Of a stretch of DNA of 64,000 nucleotides, positions 18,872 to 27,298 are shown in pieces. The stretch is taken from positions 41,623-105,622 of the forward strand of contig NZ_JHZC01000017.1 in assembly GCF_000621125.1 (NCBI RefSeq). The letters run 5' to 3'. Position 1 is the first letter of the stretch, and every line of letters begins with the position of its first letter. The notes beneath the pieces are model-generated. The model was not told the origin of the DNA. It did no database searches and saw only the letters and a list, made by a program, of their open reading frames with translations. Both the position numbers and the translations under genes were made by a program. The stretch is from Maribacter antarcticus DSM 21422 (GTDB taxonomy: Bacteria > Bacteroidota > Bacteroidia > Flavobacteriales > Flavobacteriaceae).

Positions 18872-19336
18872 ATGCCAACGTACAAACTAAAAATTAATGG
18901 TGTGTCTAAGAAAATCGAGGCTACGCCAGACATGCCCTTGCTTTGGGCTTTAAGAGACGATTTAGATATGGTCGGAACCAAATTTGGTTGTGGAATAGGC
19001 CAGTGTGGCGCCTGTACTGTTCATATAGACGGGACTGCGGCCCGCAGTTGTCTACTACAAGTATCCCAACTAGACGGGAAAGAGATTACAACAATCGAAG
19101 GGCTCTCCCCAGATGGTTCCCATCCTGTGCAACAAGCTTGGAAAGAGGTAGATGTTCCGCAATGCGGGTATTGCCAATCTGGTCAAATAATGACAGCCTC
19201 GGCCTTTCTAGAAAAGAATCCGAACCCCTCTAGAGAAGATATTCGAAGTGCGATGCATGGTAATATATGCCGTTGTGCGTCTTACAATCGAATTGAAAAT
19301 GCGGTCGTAAAGGCTGCTGAGAAGAAAATGGCCTAA
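18872..19336 (+). CDS. [2Fe-2S] subunit of a xanthine-oxidase-family hydroxylase (IorA-like)
   Basis: 154 residues from the ATG at 18872 (MPTYKLKINGVSKKIEATPD). The plant-ferredoxin-type cluster motif 'CGIGQCGACTVHIDG' plus a later Cys lies in the first half. The C-terminal helical [2Fe-2S] domain has 'CGYCQSGQIM' and 'ICRCASYNRIENAV'. All eight cluster Cys are present. It passes electrons from the molybdenum site of the next gene's product. It lacks its own signal peptide, so export would be by piggyback on the Tat leader of the partner. It is the first gene of the plus-strand island. Confidence 0.93.
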   Translation: MPTYKLKINGVSKKIEATPDMPLLWALRDDLDMVGTKFGCGIGQCGACTVHIDGTAARSCLLQVSQLDGKEITTIEGLSPDGSHPVQQAWKEVDVPQCGYCQSGQIMTASAFLEKNPNPSREDIRSAMHGNICRCASYNRIENAVVKAAEKKMA

Positions 19337-19353
19337 CTTAAAACTCGAAAAAC

Positions 19354-21648
19354 ATGTCAAGTACAATAGCAACTGGATTTAGTAGAAGGTCTTTTTTGAG
19401 AACTTCATCGCTTGCGAGTGGCGGAATGCTGATCGGTTTTAATCTTTTCACAGCATGTAAAGACAATGTGAAAATGCCGGTCGATATTTCCAAACTTAAT
19501 TATAACGACTTTAATGCTTTCATCAAGATATCCAATGAAGGTATGGTCACCTTATTTTCTCCAAACCCGGAAATTGGTCAAGGGGTAAAAACCTCCATGC
19601 CCATGATTATTGCCGAGGAACTCGATGTGCTTTGGGAAAATGTAAACGTACTACAAGGGGTACTAGATACAAAAAATTACCAACGCCAAGTTGCAGGAGG
19701 AAGCCAGTCCATTCGTTTTGGATGGGATGCATTGCGGCAGACAGGAGCAACCGCTCGTCAAATGTTAGTAAATGCAGCTGCAGCTCGGTGGGGTGTTGAT
19801 GCTTCTGAATGTTCTGCTAAACAGGGTGTAATTACCAATGCAAAAGGGCAAACTTTAGGGTATGGTGATGTGGTTAAAGAGGCTGCTAAATTACAGATTC
19901 CTATATCTGAAGGTGCTGAAGGCGATGAATCTAAATCAGAAAATCCAGAATTTAAAGACGCAAGCGCTAAAGAAGTTGCTGGAAAAGTAAAATTAAAAGA
20001 CCCTAAGGATTATACCATTATTGGTACGGATACCCATAATGTAGATATAGATGAAATAATTACTGGGAAACCGCTTTACGGAATGGATTATAAAGTAGAC
20101 GGAATGGTCTATGCCAACGTTTTGAGGCCGCCATCTTTTGGGCAGCAGTTGGAATCTTATGATGATACCGATGCTAAAGCCATACCAGGGGTTATCGATG
20201 TTATTAGAATTGGCGCTAAAGGAAGAGGATTGTTGGAAAAGAATCGCGGTAATTGGTCTGTGAAACTCGGAGATACGGATAAGGTTGTTGTTATAGCCGA
20301 AAGTACATGGAAGGCCATACAAGGTAAAAAAGCGATTAAAGCTACTTGGAGTAATGCTTCCGAAATGGAAAGTACGGAATCACATGATAGAGATTTAATA
20401 GCATTGTTAGACGGTACCGAATTTACGACTTTACGTAAAGATGGTGATGTTGAGAAGGCCTTTAAGGAAGCCGATAAAGTGATAGAGCGTACCTACGAAT
20501 CTCCTTTTCTGCCACATAATTGTATGGAACCGATGAATTTCTTTGCTGATGTAACAGAGACTAAGGTACATTTAGTCGGACCTATTCAAACTCCTGAATC
20601 TGGTGCAGCGGCAGTTGCTGATATGTTAGGTCGTGATGTGGCAGATGTGCATTGCGAAATGACCCGTATGGGCGGTGGTTTCGGAAGACGTTTATATAGT
20701 GATTTTGTCTTGGAAGCAGCTGAAATTTCGGATGCTATCCGGAAGCCCGTAAAAATGGTTTCATCTCGTGAAGATGATATGGCTACAGGGGTGTACCGAC
20801 CGGCAATCAAATACCGTATAAAAGCAAGTATAAAAGATGGCGAACTTACCGGTTATCATTTGAAAGAGGCTGCTGTTGGTGGAAATATGTATGGATTAAT
20901 TCCTAACTTTTTTCCAGCAGGTACATTGGATAACTACCAAGTAGATGTGGCTTCTTATAAGAGTAATATTACAACTGGGGCGTGGCGTGCACCGTATACA
21001 AACTTCCTTTCTTATGCAGAGCAGAGCTTTCTAGATGAGATTGCCGAAGCCTTGGAGATAGACGCTGTGCAAATGCGATTAGACCTTTTGCAAAAAGTGA
21101 AAGGAAGCGAAGATGAGCGTATACAGTATTCTGCAGAACGCATGGAAGATGTTATTAATCTAGTAGTAGAGAAATCGGGTTATCGTATTCCAAAAGAAGG
21201 CGTGTATCAAGGATTTTCTGCATATTATTGTCATAACACCCATGTTGCCGAAGTGGCTGATATTGTAATGGAAAACAATCAACCTGTGGTTAAAAAAGTA
21301 ACCGTAGCGGTCGATTGCGGTATTGTAGTAAACCCGTTAGGCGCATTGAACCAAATAGAAGGTGGCGTTATAGATGGAGTAGGCCATGCCATGTACAGTG
21401 ATTTTTCTTTTGAAAACGGCATGCCAACCTCTAAAAATTACGACAGTTACCGTCTGATTCGTATGCGGGAGGCACCAATGGTAGAAACTCATTTTGTGAA
21501 GAATACCTTAAGCCCTACCGGGCTTGGAGAACCAACGTTGCCTCCCGCTGGAGCTGCTGTTTCTATAGCCTTAAAAAAAGCTACAGGGAAAAGAATTTAC
21601 AAACAGCCCTTTATAACATCCTTACTGGATAAAGAAATTATAGGATAG
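19354..21648 (+). CDS. Molybdopterin-binding large subunit of isoquinoline 1-oxidoreductase-like hydroxylase (IorB-like)
   Basis: 764 residues. A Tat leader with twin Arg at 11-12 ('SRRSFLRTSSLASGGM') and a lipobox-like Cys35 suggest export and anchoring. The body is an aldehyde-oxidase/xanthine-dehydrogenase molybdopterin domain with 'QVAGGSQSIRFGWDALRQTG', 'RMGGGFGRRLYSDFVLEA' and the C-terminal 'GLGEPTLPPAGAAV', whose Glu is the expected catalytic base. Such enzymes hydroxylate N-heterocycles or oxidise aldehydes using water-derived oxygen. It follows the Fe-S subunit by 17 bases and is directly followed by cofactor genes. No FAD subunit or cytochrome c is adjacent, so the electron acceptor is unknown. 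Confidence 0.92.
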   Translation: MSSTIATGFSRRSFLRTSSLASGGMLIGFNLFTACKDNVKMPVDISKLNYNDFNAFIKISNEGMVTLFSPNPEIGQGVKTSMPMIIAEELDVLWENVNVLQGVLDTKNYQRQVAGGSQSIRFGWDALRQTGATARQMLVNAAAARWGVDASECSAKQGVITNAKGQTLGYGDVVKEAAKLQIPISEGAEGDESKSENPEFKDASAKEVAGKVKLKDPKDYTIIGTDTHNVDIDEIITGKPLYGMDYKVDGMVYANVLRPPSFGQQLESYDDTDAKAIPGVIDVIRIGAKGRGLLEKNRGNWSVKLGDTDKVVVIAESTWKAIQGKKAIKATWSNASEMESTESHDRDLIALLDGTEFTTLRKDGDVEKAFKEADKVIERTYESPFLPHNCMEPMNFFADVTETKVHLVGPIQTPESGAAAVADMLGRDVADVHCEMTRMGGGFGRRLYSDFVLEAAEISDAIRKPVKMVSSREDDMATGVYRPAIKYRIKASIKDGELTGYHLKEAAVGGNMYGLIPNFFPAGTLDNYQVDVASYKSNITTGAWRAPYTNFLSYAEQSFLDEIAEALEIDAVQMRLDLLQKVKGSEDERIQYSAERMEDVINLVVEKSGYRIPKEGVYQGFSAYYCHNTHVAEVADIVMENNQPVVKKVTVAVDCGIVVNPLGALNQIEGGVIDGVGHAMYSDFSFENGMPTSKNYDSYRLIRMREAPMVETHFVKNTLSPTGLGEPTLPPAGAAVSIALKKATGKRIYKQPFITSLLDKEIIG

Positions 21649-21651
21649 GCT

Positions 21652-21894
21652 ATGGAGGTACTTTTTTTTGGAATAGCAAAGGACATCGTTGGCGCTTCTC
21701 ATAAGGTTTTTTCTACTAATGAGCATAGGCCAAACTCGGTTGGGGAACTTAAACAATTATTGATTCAGGAGTATTCTGAATTAGCAAAATTAAGCTCTTT
21801 GGCGGTCGCTGTAAACAGTGAATACGCTTTAGATCATGTACCTTTGAGAGATAATGATGAGGTGGCGGTTATACCACCAGTAAGCGGCGGTTGA
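21652..21894 (+). CDS. moaD: Molybdopterin synthase sulfur-carrier subunit
   Basis: An 80-residue ubiquitin-like protein ending in the required Gly-Gly ('AVIPPVSGG'), which is adenylated and thiocarboxylated to supply sulfur to molybdopterin synthase. It starts three bases after the IorB-like stop and overlaps the moaE start (TGATG). This tight packing with its partner subunit supports the identity. Activation would be by the MoeB-like protein encoded at 25.5 kb. Confidence 0.92.
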   Translation: MEVLFFGIAKDIVGASHKVFSTNEHRPNSVGELKQLLIQEYSELAKLSSLAVAVNSEYALDHVPLRDNDEVAVIPPVSGG

Positions 21895-22310
21895 TGAAGA
21901 AATATATAGAGATTGTAGATCAAATTGATACTTCCACCGTGTATGCCCAATTATCGCATCCGCATAGTGGAGGTATCTGTGTTTTTGTAGGAGCCGTACG
22001 AGAATTTACAGCACAACAGGAAGTAGTAGGTTTAGAATTTGAGACCTATGAAAAAATGGCTTTGAAGGAGATGGAGAAAATTGCTGACAAAGCCATTGAC
22101 AAATGGAATTTGCAAAAGGTAGTAATCAAACACGCTGTGGGTATGAAAAATGTGGAAGAGCCTGTCGTTATTGTTGGTGCCTCCTCCGCCCACCGTTCGG
22201 AATGTTTTGAGGCCTGCCGCTTTTTAATCGATACGCTAAAGGAAACCGTTCCCATTTGGAAAAAGGAATTATTTAAGGACAAAACGGTTTGGGTCTCCGC
22301 ACATCCTTAA
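21894..22310 (+). CDS. moaE: Molybdopterin synthase catalytic subunit
   Basis: 138 residues from the ATG overlapping the moaD stop. Family features are 'HPHSGGICVFVGAVREFT', 'LEFETYEKMALKEMEKIAD', 'VIKHAVGMKNVEEPVVIV' and 'SAHRSECFEACRFLIDTLKE', followed by 'PIWKKELFKDKTVWV' with the active-site Lys. With MoaD it inserts two sulfurs into cyclic pyranopterin monophosphate. Length and motifs are normal. Confidence 0.94.
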   Translation: MKKYIEIVDQIDTSTVYAQLSHPHSGGICVFVGAVREFTAQQEVVGLEFETYEKMALKEMEKIADKAIDKWNLQKVVIKHAVGMKNVEEPVVIVGASSAHRSECFEACRFLIDTLKETVPIWKKELFKDKTVWVSAHP

Positions 22311-22386
22311 ATCAGCTTTGCGCGTATAAAGAAATGAAAATATATATCACTAGTTATTGAGTTTGAACTTGAATTTGAAAAAGCAG

Positions 22387-23370
22387 ATGTTGATAGATAA
22401 CCATAATAGAGAAATAAATTACCTGCGTTTGGCGGTAACAGATCGTTGTAATCTGCGCTGTAATTATTGCATGCCTGCAGAGGGTATAAATTTTGCTAAG
22501 AACGATACACTTTTTACCATTGACGAATTAGCTAGATTAAGCACAATACTCGTTTCTCAAGGAGTAGATAAGCTTAGGATAACTGGAGGAGAGCCTTTTG
22601 TGCGTAAAGATTTGATGGTATTGTTGCGGCATTTAGCAGGTTTAGATGGCCTAGAAGATATTTCGATAACGACCAACGCGACTCTAATCGGTCCGTATAT
22701 TGACGAGTTAAAAATCTTGGGCATCAAGAATATGAATGTGAGTTTGGATGCGATTGATAAGGCTACTTTCGAGCGTATTACTAGAAGAAATCAGTATGAT
22801 ACAGTGCACAATAATCTATTGCGTTTAATCAGTGAAGGTTTTAACGTTCGCATTAATTTTATAGCATTAGAAGGGCAGAATACACAGGATATTATTCCGA
22901 TTTTGGACTTAGCGAAACACTATGATGTTTCCGTTCGGTATTTAGAGGAAATGCCATTTAACGGAGGTTCTAAAACTTTTGAATCCATTGCTTGGGATTA
23001 CAAACGTATATTGGAATATATCCGTGAAGTCTATCCAGATTATTACAAATTGGAATCGCCAGCCACATCTACCTCTATGAACTATAAAATACCGGGCTTT
23101 AAGGGCACATTTGGTGTTATTCCTTCTTTTAGTAGAACGTTTTGTGGTAGCTGCAATCGATTACGGATATCTGCAACAGGAGATGTAATTACCTGCTTGT
23201 ATGCCAAAGCAAGTACGAATCTTAGGGACATCTTACGACAGCCAAATTCTGAAGAAAATATTAAGAAAGAAATTTTAAAGGCAGTGGGAAGTAGGTCAAA
23301 AACAGGCTTTGAGGCGCAAGAAAAATATGCCGATGTTTTTTCCAATTCTATGACTTCTATTGGCGGATAA
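22387..23370 (+). CDS. moaA: GTP 3',8-cyclase
   Basis: 327 residues from the ATG at 22387; an in-frame TTG 30 bases upstream is less likely. The radical-SAM cluster motif CNLRCNYC has Cys21, 25 and 28. 'ITGGEPFVRKDL' binds SAM. The second cluster is in 'FCGSCNRLRISATGDVITC', and the protein ends in the conserved C-terminal Gly-Gly (SIGG). It converts GTP to 3',8-cyclo-dihydro-GTP, the first step of molybdopterin synthesis, together with MoaC. The stop overlaps the moaC start (TAATG). A 76-base gap separates it from moaE. Confidence 0.95.
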   Translation: MLIDNHNREINYLRLAVTDRCNLRCNYCMPAEGINFAKNDTLFTIDELARLSTILVSQGVDKLRITGGEPFVRKDLMVLLRHLAGLDGLEDISITTNATLIGPYIDELKILGIKNMNVSLDAIDKATFERITRRNQYDTVHNNLLRLISEGFNVRINFIALEGQNTQDIIPILDLAKHYDVSVRYLEEMPFNGGSKTFESIAWDYKRILEYIREVYPDYYKLESPATSTSMNYKIPGFKGTFGVIPSFSRTFCGSCNRLRISATGDVITCLYAKASTNLRDILRQPNSEENIKKEILKAVGSRSKTGFEAQEKYADVFSNSMTSIGG

Positions 23371-23843
23371 TGACAAAAAAACTTTCACATATAAATGATG
23401 CTGGTCAAGCAGATATGGTAGATGTGTCTAGTAAGACGATATCGAATAGAACGGCCGTAGCTAGAGGAACGGTTGAATTTCCAGAAGCAGCATTTAAAAT
23501 TTTATCGGATCAAAATTTTCTAGGAAAAAAGGGAAGTGTGGTACAGACAGCAGTTTTGGCAGGAATTCAAGGGGCAAAAAAGACATCGGAGCTGATTCCG
23601 CTTTGCCATCAAATCAATCTTACTAAAATCGACTTAGATATCATTCCAATAAATAATGCCTTTCAGATTTCTTGTACAGTAAAATGTGACGGAAAAACTG
23701 GAGTAGAAATGGAAGCACTTACCGGAGTTTCTATCGCAGCACTTACTATGTACGATATGTGTAAAGCCTTATCACATGATATCCGAATTACAAGCATTGA
23801 ATTAGAACAGAAAACGGGAGGTAAAAATGATTTCCAACGCTAA
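23370..23843 (+). CDS. moaC: Cyclic pyranopterin monophosphate synthase
   Basis: 157 residues. Motifs are 'HINDAGQADMVDVSSKTIS' with a following Arg-rich strand, 'SELIPLCHQINLTKIDLD' and 'GKTGVEMEALTGVSIAALTMYDMCKAL', which carry the expected catalytic Lys and active-site residues. It completes pterin ring formation after MoaA. It is coupled to moaA by overlap and overlaps mobA by 17 bases at its 3' end, so translation of moaA-moaC-mobA is probably linked. Confidence 0.95.
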   Translation: MTKKLSHINDAGQADMVDVSSKTISNRTAVARGTVEFPEAAFKILSDQNFLGKKGSVVQTAVLAGIQGAKKTSELIPLCHQINLTKIDLDIIPINNAFQISCTVKCDGKTGVEMEALTGVSIAALTMYDMCKALSHDIRITSIELEQKTGGKNDFQR

Positions 23844-24423
23844 AATATACGGACTCGTGCTCGCAGGAGGGAAAAGCACCCGTATGGGAGCTGATAAAGG
23901 TTTGATTGCCTATCACGGTATCCCACAACGGGATTATTTATATAAATTGCTAAGCAACATATGTGACGCTACATATATGAGCGTACGGGAAGAGCAGCGC
24001 AAAGAAATGAATGCTGAGGTAAATGGTATTGTAGATAGGAATGAATTTAGAGGACCTTATAATGGATTGCTATCTGCTCACAGGCAATTTCCTGAGGCAG
24101 CTTGGCTTGTATTGGCATGTGATTTGCCCCTTATGGATGAAGCCGCCTTGCATGAACTGGTATCCCAGCGCGATGTTTCGAAAATGGCGACTGCTTTTGC
24201 TTCAAAAGAGAATCCGCTGCCAGAACCCTTATGCGCGATTTGGGAACCACACGCGTTTCGAGATTCACTTGTGTATTTGGAAGCAGGCAATGGTACCTGC
24301 CCACGAAAATTCCTGATTAATACTGATACTAAATTGGTATTTCCTAAAAATGAAAATGTGTTGTTGAACGCTAATTCAGAAGCGGAGTACAAAGAAGCAC
24401 TTGAAAAACTAGCTATCGATTAA
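23827..24423 (+). CDS. mobA: Molybdenum cofactor nucleotidyltransferase, MobA-like
   Basis: 198 residues. The nucleotide-binding loop 'GLVLAGGKSTRMGADKGLI' at residues 7-25 has the LAGG form of MobA (GTP) rather than the LAAG form common in MocA (CTP), and 'WLVLACDLPLMDEAALHEL' supplies the metal-binding Asp. It attaches a nucleotide to molybdopterin. The hydroxylase in the same operon belongs to a family that usually carries the cytosine dinucleotide, so either this enzyme uses CTP despite the motif or another transferase exists elsewhere. The start overlaps moaC by 17 bases. Confidence 0.88.
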   Translation: MISNAKIYGLVLAGGKSTRMGADKGLIAYHGIPQRDYLYKLLSNICDATYMSVREEQRKEMNAEVNGIVDRNEFRGPYNGLLSAHRQFPEAAWLVLACDLPLMDEAALHELVSQRDVSKMATAFASKENPLPEPLCAIWEPHAFRDSLVYLEAGNGTCPRKFLINTDTKLVFPKNENVLLNANSEAEYKEALEKLAID

Positions 24424-24451
24424 TTGAAGAAAGACCTAGTTTTTTTCACCC

Positions 24452-25333
24452 CTATAGCTGAAAAATCTCATACTTCCGAGTCCATTTTACAGATGCTCCG
24501 GGGCCAATATTGATATCAAAAAATACTTCCGGACTCACCACATGTTTCCATCCCCAAAGATTTATTTTGTCCGTCGTGAAATTGCTGTTTTCTCTAATTC
24601 CAACCTTGGTCCCTAAATGTATGAGTTCCCACGCACTTTTAACACGTTCTCCACCACTAAGATGACTAAAGAAAAAAGGTTCCGTTGGCATGCTATTGAA
24701 ATTGAAGGCGTTAGGACCAATAATCACAGCCGATTTCGGATTTACAGTCTCTCCAAATAATCGTTGTTTTAGTTCAAATGGAAAATTTAGTACGTAATTT
24801 GCTCCAATCAAATCGTTATCTATAGCAGTAAAATTATGATTGTATTCCGTGGTGTGAATTACTTTTTCGCCTGTATTTTTCAAATGATAGCTAATAGTAA
24901 AACCTGCCTCTTGTAGTTCAATTTCTTTTGTTAATTCATAGGCATACCCGTTTACCTTGGCAGATCTACAATTAATGATAAGGCTATTTGCTTTTGCCAT
25001 AGTCCTAAACGCTGCAGGTTTAATGGCATAGGGTTTATGAAACTCATAATTCGCATCTTCTTTTTTTAAAAGACCCACTCCGATTTTATGGAACCATTCC
25101 CCAATGTTAGTTTCCTCAAAACCCAATGCAGTATCAATTCCGAATTCATTGTAAAATCCTTTGCCAAATAGGTTTTCATTTTTACAATTTGGGACCTCTA
25201 CACTCGTTAGCGGTATGCCTTTGAATGTTACATCTATAATTTTTCCAGTCCAATCAAATCTAGAGAAGTTGTAATTTTCAAGCGGAAAATCAATTTTAAT
25301 TTCTATGTTTTTATTTTTAAGTAGGTGCCCCAT
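24452..25333 (-). CDS. Galactose-mutarotase-like fold protein
   Basis: A 293-residue cytoplasmic protein of mostly beta strands, with 'FHKIGVGLLKKED' and 'TTEYNHNFTAIDN' carrying His residues in the places where aldose-1-epimerase-like proteins place catalytic His. The late 'INLWGWKHVVSPEVFFDI' is typical of the superfamily. It probably interconverts or binds an unidentified sugar. It lies on the opposite strand between two halves of the molybdenum-cofactor island, ends 28 bases from the mobA stop, and starts 131 bases from the divergent moeB-like gene, so it looks like an insertion into an older continuous operon. Confidence 0.75.
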   Translation of the reverse strand: MGHLLKNKNIEIKIDFPLENYNFSRFDWTGKIIDVTFKGIPLTSVEVPNCKNENLFGKGFYNEFGIDTALGFEETNIGEWFHKIGVGLLKKEDANYEFHKPYAIKPAAFRTMAKANSLIINCRSAKVNGYAYELTKEIELQEAGFTISYHLKNTGEKVIHTTEYNHNFTAIDNDLIGANYVLNFPFELKQRLFGETVNPKSAVIIGPNAFNFNSMPTEPFFFSHLSGGERVKSAWELIHLGTKVGIRENSNFTTDKINLWGWKHVVSPEVFFDINIGPGASVKWTRKYEIFQL

Positions 25334-25464
25334 GGTTCTAATATATCACATTATGGAAGAAGATATTCCTTCTTTAATTTTAGGCAATGGATAATACCTG
25401 TTTTTAACACCAATCCCAACGCTTTCTCATCTTCCGCTTTTTTGCTTTTCACTATCTTACACGC

Positions 25465-26538
25465 ATGAACCCAAAACGGTATATAAGGCAAACTATTCTT
25501 AAAGAGTTTGGCGCTGAAGGTCAACGAAAATTAGCCAATGCAAAAGTTTTGGTGGTTGGAGCAGGCGGTTTAGGAGTTCCTGTATTAACCTACTTAAATG
25601 CCATGGGCGTGGGTACTTTGGGTATTGTGGATGCCGATGTAGTATCGATTTCCAATTTGCATCGGCAAGTATTGTTTACCGAAGCCATGGTGGGTTTGTT
25701 AAAGGTGCATGCAGCCGCTGAACAATTGCAAAAACAGAATCCTGAAACACAAATAAATGCATATCCTACTTTTTTAGATGTTTCCAATGCTTTGGAAATT
25801 ATAGGAGATTATGACCTGGTGGTCGATGCCACGGATAATTTCCCAACACGGTATTTGATAAACGATGCTTGTGTCATATTAAATACACCTTTTGTTTATG
25901 GCGCATTACATGGATTTGAAGGTCAGGTCAGTGTTTTTAATTACGAAAATGGCCCTACGTATCGTTGTCTGTTTGCAAACATGCCAATGGCCGATGCCAT
26001 TCCAGATTGTAATGAGAATGGGGTTTTAGGAATACTACCAGGAATTGTAGGTAATCTGCAGGCTTTGGAGGTGGTAAAAGTTATTTGTGGTATCGGCGAG
26101 GTACTCTCAGGAACACTTTTGCTATATGATGCACTCACACAACGCATGCAACGCATGACCTTTCCGAGACAATCAAAAAATTTCAATATCAAGCGCTTGG
26201 CCGATAGTTATGAACTTGATTCTGAGCTATCCTTAAAAGAGATTGGACGTATTGCTATACGGCCCTTATTAATTGATGGACGTATTGAAGTGGTAGATGT
26301 GCGCACACAACAAGAGTTTGATAGTGAGCATTTGCAAGGTGCTAAACATATTCCACTAGACCAATTGGAACAACGAAGCCATGAAATAGATTTAAACAAG
26401 CCCGTTTATCTCATTTGTCAAGTAGGCATTCGCAGTCAAAAAGCAATTTACATATTACAGCAAAAGTTCCCACAAAAAGAATTTGTAAATGTAACAGGTG
26501 GTATGAACATGATAGATAGTTATGCAAATACCTATTGA
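25465..26538 (+). CDS. moeB: MoeB/ThiF-type adenylyltransferase with C-terminal rhodanese domain
   Basis: 357 residues. The E1-like domain (about 1-235) has 'RYIRQTILKEFGAEGQRKL', the ATP loop 'VVGAGGLGVPVLTYLNAMG' and 'VVDATDNFPTRYLINDAC'. The rhodanese domain (about 255-357) has the active-site Cys in 'VYLICQVGIRSQKAIYIL'. It adenylates the C-terminal Gly of MoaD (or ThiS) and may supply the sulfur itself. The two zinc CxxC pairs of classical MoeB are absent: only isolated Cys occur ('TYRCLF', 'PDCNENG'). It starts the second half of the Moco island and overlaps the permease gene by 17 bases. Confidence 0.9.
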   Translation: MNPKRYIRQTILKEFGAEGQRKLANAKVLVVGAGGLGVPVLTYLNAMGVGTLGIVDADVVSISNLHRQVLFTEAMVGLLKVHAAAEQLQKQNPETQINAYPTFLDVSNALEIIGDYDLVVDATDNFPTRYLINDACVILNTPFVYGALHGFEGQVSVFNYENGPTYRCLFANMPMADAIPDCNENGVLGILPGIVGNLQALEVVKVICGIGEVLSGTLLLYDALTQRMQRMTFPRQSKNFNIKRLADSYELDSELSLKEIGRIAIRPLLIDGRIEVVDVRTQQEFDSEHLQGAKHIPLDQLEQRSHEIDLNKPVYLICQVGIRSQKAIYILQQKFPQKEFVNVTGGMNMIDSYANTY

Positions 26539-27298
26539 GCATTTATTACTCCTTTGCTTGGGGTTCTTTGCGGTAGCCACTCTGTATTCCTCTGTAGGTT
26601 TTGGTGGTGGATCTAGCTATTTGGCATTGTTAAGTATTGTTTTCATAAGCTTTTTTGCCATACGTTCCGTGGCCCTGGTTTGTAATTTGGTAGTCGTTTC
26701 TGGGAGTACCTATCTCTACTTTAAAAACGGACATGCGCGTATCGCTGATTTTGTGCCATTTGTATTCACCAGTATTCCATTGACTTTTTTAGGGGCTTCT
26801 ATTACATTACAGGAAAACGTATTTTTCATCATTTTGGGTGTATCATTACTGCTGTCTTCTGTTTTTTTAGCTGGTCAGACCATCCGTAACTTTCGGCATA
26901 GGAAAGAAACTAAGGCATATCCAAAATACCTAAGTTATGTATTGGGTGCGGCTATTGGGTTTTTATCTGGACTTGTGGGTATTGGAGGTGGAATATTTTT
27001 AGCACCTATATTGAATCATTTGCGGTGGGACAAGGCAATTAAAATTGCAGCTTTGGCTAGTTTCTTTATTCTCGTTAATTCTATTTCAGGATTGATAGGA
27101 TTAATGCGTAGCAATACCTTGGAATTGCCTTGGATAGAAACAGGATGTTTAGTTGTTGCTGTTTTCATTGGGGGGCAAATTGGTATTCGCATGAGTTTGC
27201 AACGATTATCGGCTAACGGAATTAAACGTGTTACCGCAGTTCTTATTTTTGTAGTTGGTGTACGCGTATTATTAGTAAACGGATTAGGAGTTTTATGA
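26522..27298 (+). CDS. TSUP (TauE/SafE) family membrane permease
   Basis: A 258-residue protein with about eight hydrophobic helices. It has the two-repeat family layout: 'YSSVGFGGGSSYLALLSIV' near the N-terminus and 'SGLVGIGGGIFLAPIL' in the middle, the Gly-rich loops typical of TSUP anion transporters. It overlaps moeB by 17 bases at its 5' end and moeA by four bases (ATGA), so it is translated with the cofactor genes. TSUP members carry sulfite, sulfoacetate or other oxyanions and sulfur compounds. No modABC genes are visible here, so molybdate, sulfate or a sulfur compound are possible substrates; this is inference. Confidence 0.88.
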   Translation: MQIPIEHLLLLCLGFFAVATLYSSVGFGGGSSYLALLSIVFISFFAIRSVALVCNLVVVSGSTYLYFKNGHARIADFVPFVFTSIPLTFLGASITLQENVFFIILGVSLLLSSVFLAGQTIRNFRHRKETKAYPKYLSYVLGAAIGFLSGLVGIGGGIFLAPILNHLRWDKAIKIAALASFFILVNSISGLIGLMRSNTLELPWIETGCLVVAVFIGGQIGIRMSLQRLSANGIKRVTAVLIFVVGVRVLLVNGLGVL

